A stretch of DNA of 37,671 nucleotides. Source: a virus. The notes below the pieces were generated by a model. That model worked only from the letters and a program-made list of their open reading frames with translations. It had not been told where the DNA came from and did no database searches. Location: the IMG/VR virus record IMGVR_UViG_3300028920_000156, positions 1 through 37,671 of that record. One strand, written 5' to 3'. Positions 37,452 to 37,671 of the stretch are shown piece by piece (position 1 is the stretch's first letter; every line of letters starts with the position of its first letter). Made by a program: the position numbers and the translations under genes.

Positions 37452-37671
37452 ATGGCATTATCTGGATATACAAAAATCTGTGAGTTGACAGTTGCCTTTA
37501 CCGAGGGTAGTTGGAGTGCTTCAGGCACAGATGAGACTAATTACCCAGTCCCTCTGACGGACAAGCATTTTTCCAGGGAAGAAGTTGAACTCATAATGGG
37601 AATGTGCGAGAATGATGGCAATGATTTCCGGATAACTACCAATGGTGGTTCTACCGATTTGGACATGGAGA
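37452..37671 (+). CDS. DUF2341-like protein, 5' end only
   Basis: ATG 37452 is the base after the previous TAA; 73 residues are visible before the window ends. CELTVAFTEGSW, then TDETNYPVPLTDKHF and NDGNDFRITTNGGSTDLDME match the DUF2341 layout (..P v.l.....f......nG.DiR.t...g.t.ld.e), a beta-sandwich found in phage tail and cell-surface proteins. Likely a tail fibre or tip protein. Confidence 0.6.
   Translation, partial: MALSGYTKICELTVAFTEGSWSASGTDETNYPVPLTDKHFSREEVELIMGMCENDGNDFRITTNGGSTDLDME

Overview
The window is a 37.7-kb piece of a tailed double-stranded DNA bacteriophage (Caudoviricetes) genome. It is AT-rich, packed with overlapping genes, and carries a head-gene block: small terminase, intein-split large terminase, P22-like portal, scaffold-like protein, N4-gp56/DUF4043-like major capsid protein, then adaptor, tail and fibre candidates. 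P22-like portal plus N4-gp56-like capsid suggests a podovirus-like or related phage. Nothing seen names the host. Ribosome binding sites are canonical AGGAGG-type, so a bacterial host is safe. No integrase, repressor, polymerase or lysis gene was recognised.

Layout. (1) 1-1870, minus strand: six small genes of unknown role, three of which share a leader sequence, ending on tandem intrinsic terminators. (2) 1871-3113: 1.2 kb without genes, rich in repeats (iteron-like units, two identical palindromes, AT-rich motifs), probably a divergent control region and perhaps a replication origin. (3) 3123-11363, plus strand: about thirty tiny accessory genes, mostly coupled by overlapping stop/start codons. 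Many junctions are copies of the same DNA, so unrelated proteins share C-terminal tails and start signals. It includes a SPOUT RNA methyltransferase, a pentapeptide-repeat protein, two integron attC-like sites around very small genes, a metallopeptidase-like protein, a DUF1353-type protein and a cysteine-cluster protein. (4) 11379-16820, packaging: terminase small subunit, a tiny membrane peptide, a roughly 310-nt structured RNA with its own promoter and terminator, a gamma-glutamylcyclotransferase-like protein, a ribbon-helix-helix candidate, and the large terminase. The terminase carries an intein whose middle also encodes, in another frame, a complete HNH endonuclease.

(5) 16817-26652: a 10-kb block between the large terminase and portal genes. 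It holds two LicD/fukutin-like transferases, about five glycosyltransferase candidates, two SAM methyltransferases, two radical-SAM proteins, a sulfotransferase, a ParB-like DGxHR protein and a cytidylyltransferase-like protein. It looks like a pathway for building, activating and decorating a glycan; target unknown. (6) 26721-37671: portal, scaffold, capsid and tail genes, starting from a strong sigma70-type promoter that appears to make a leaderless transcript.

Strongest points for follow-up: the dual-frame intein/HNH locus, the independent structured RNA between the terminase genes, the glycan-pathway block, the repeated gene-junction cassettes and the attC-like sites. All functional calls come from reading motifs by eye; no database search or folding program was run.
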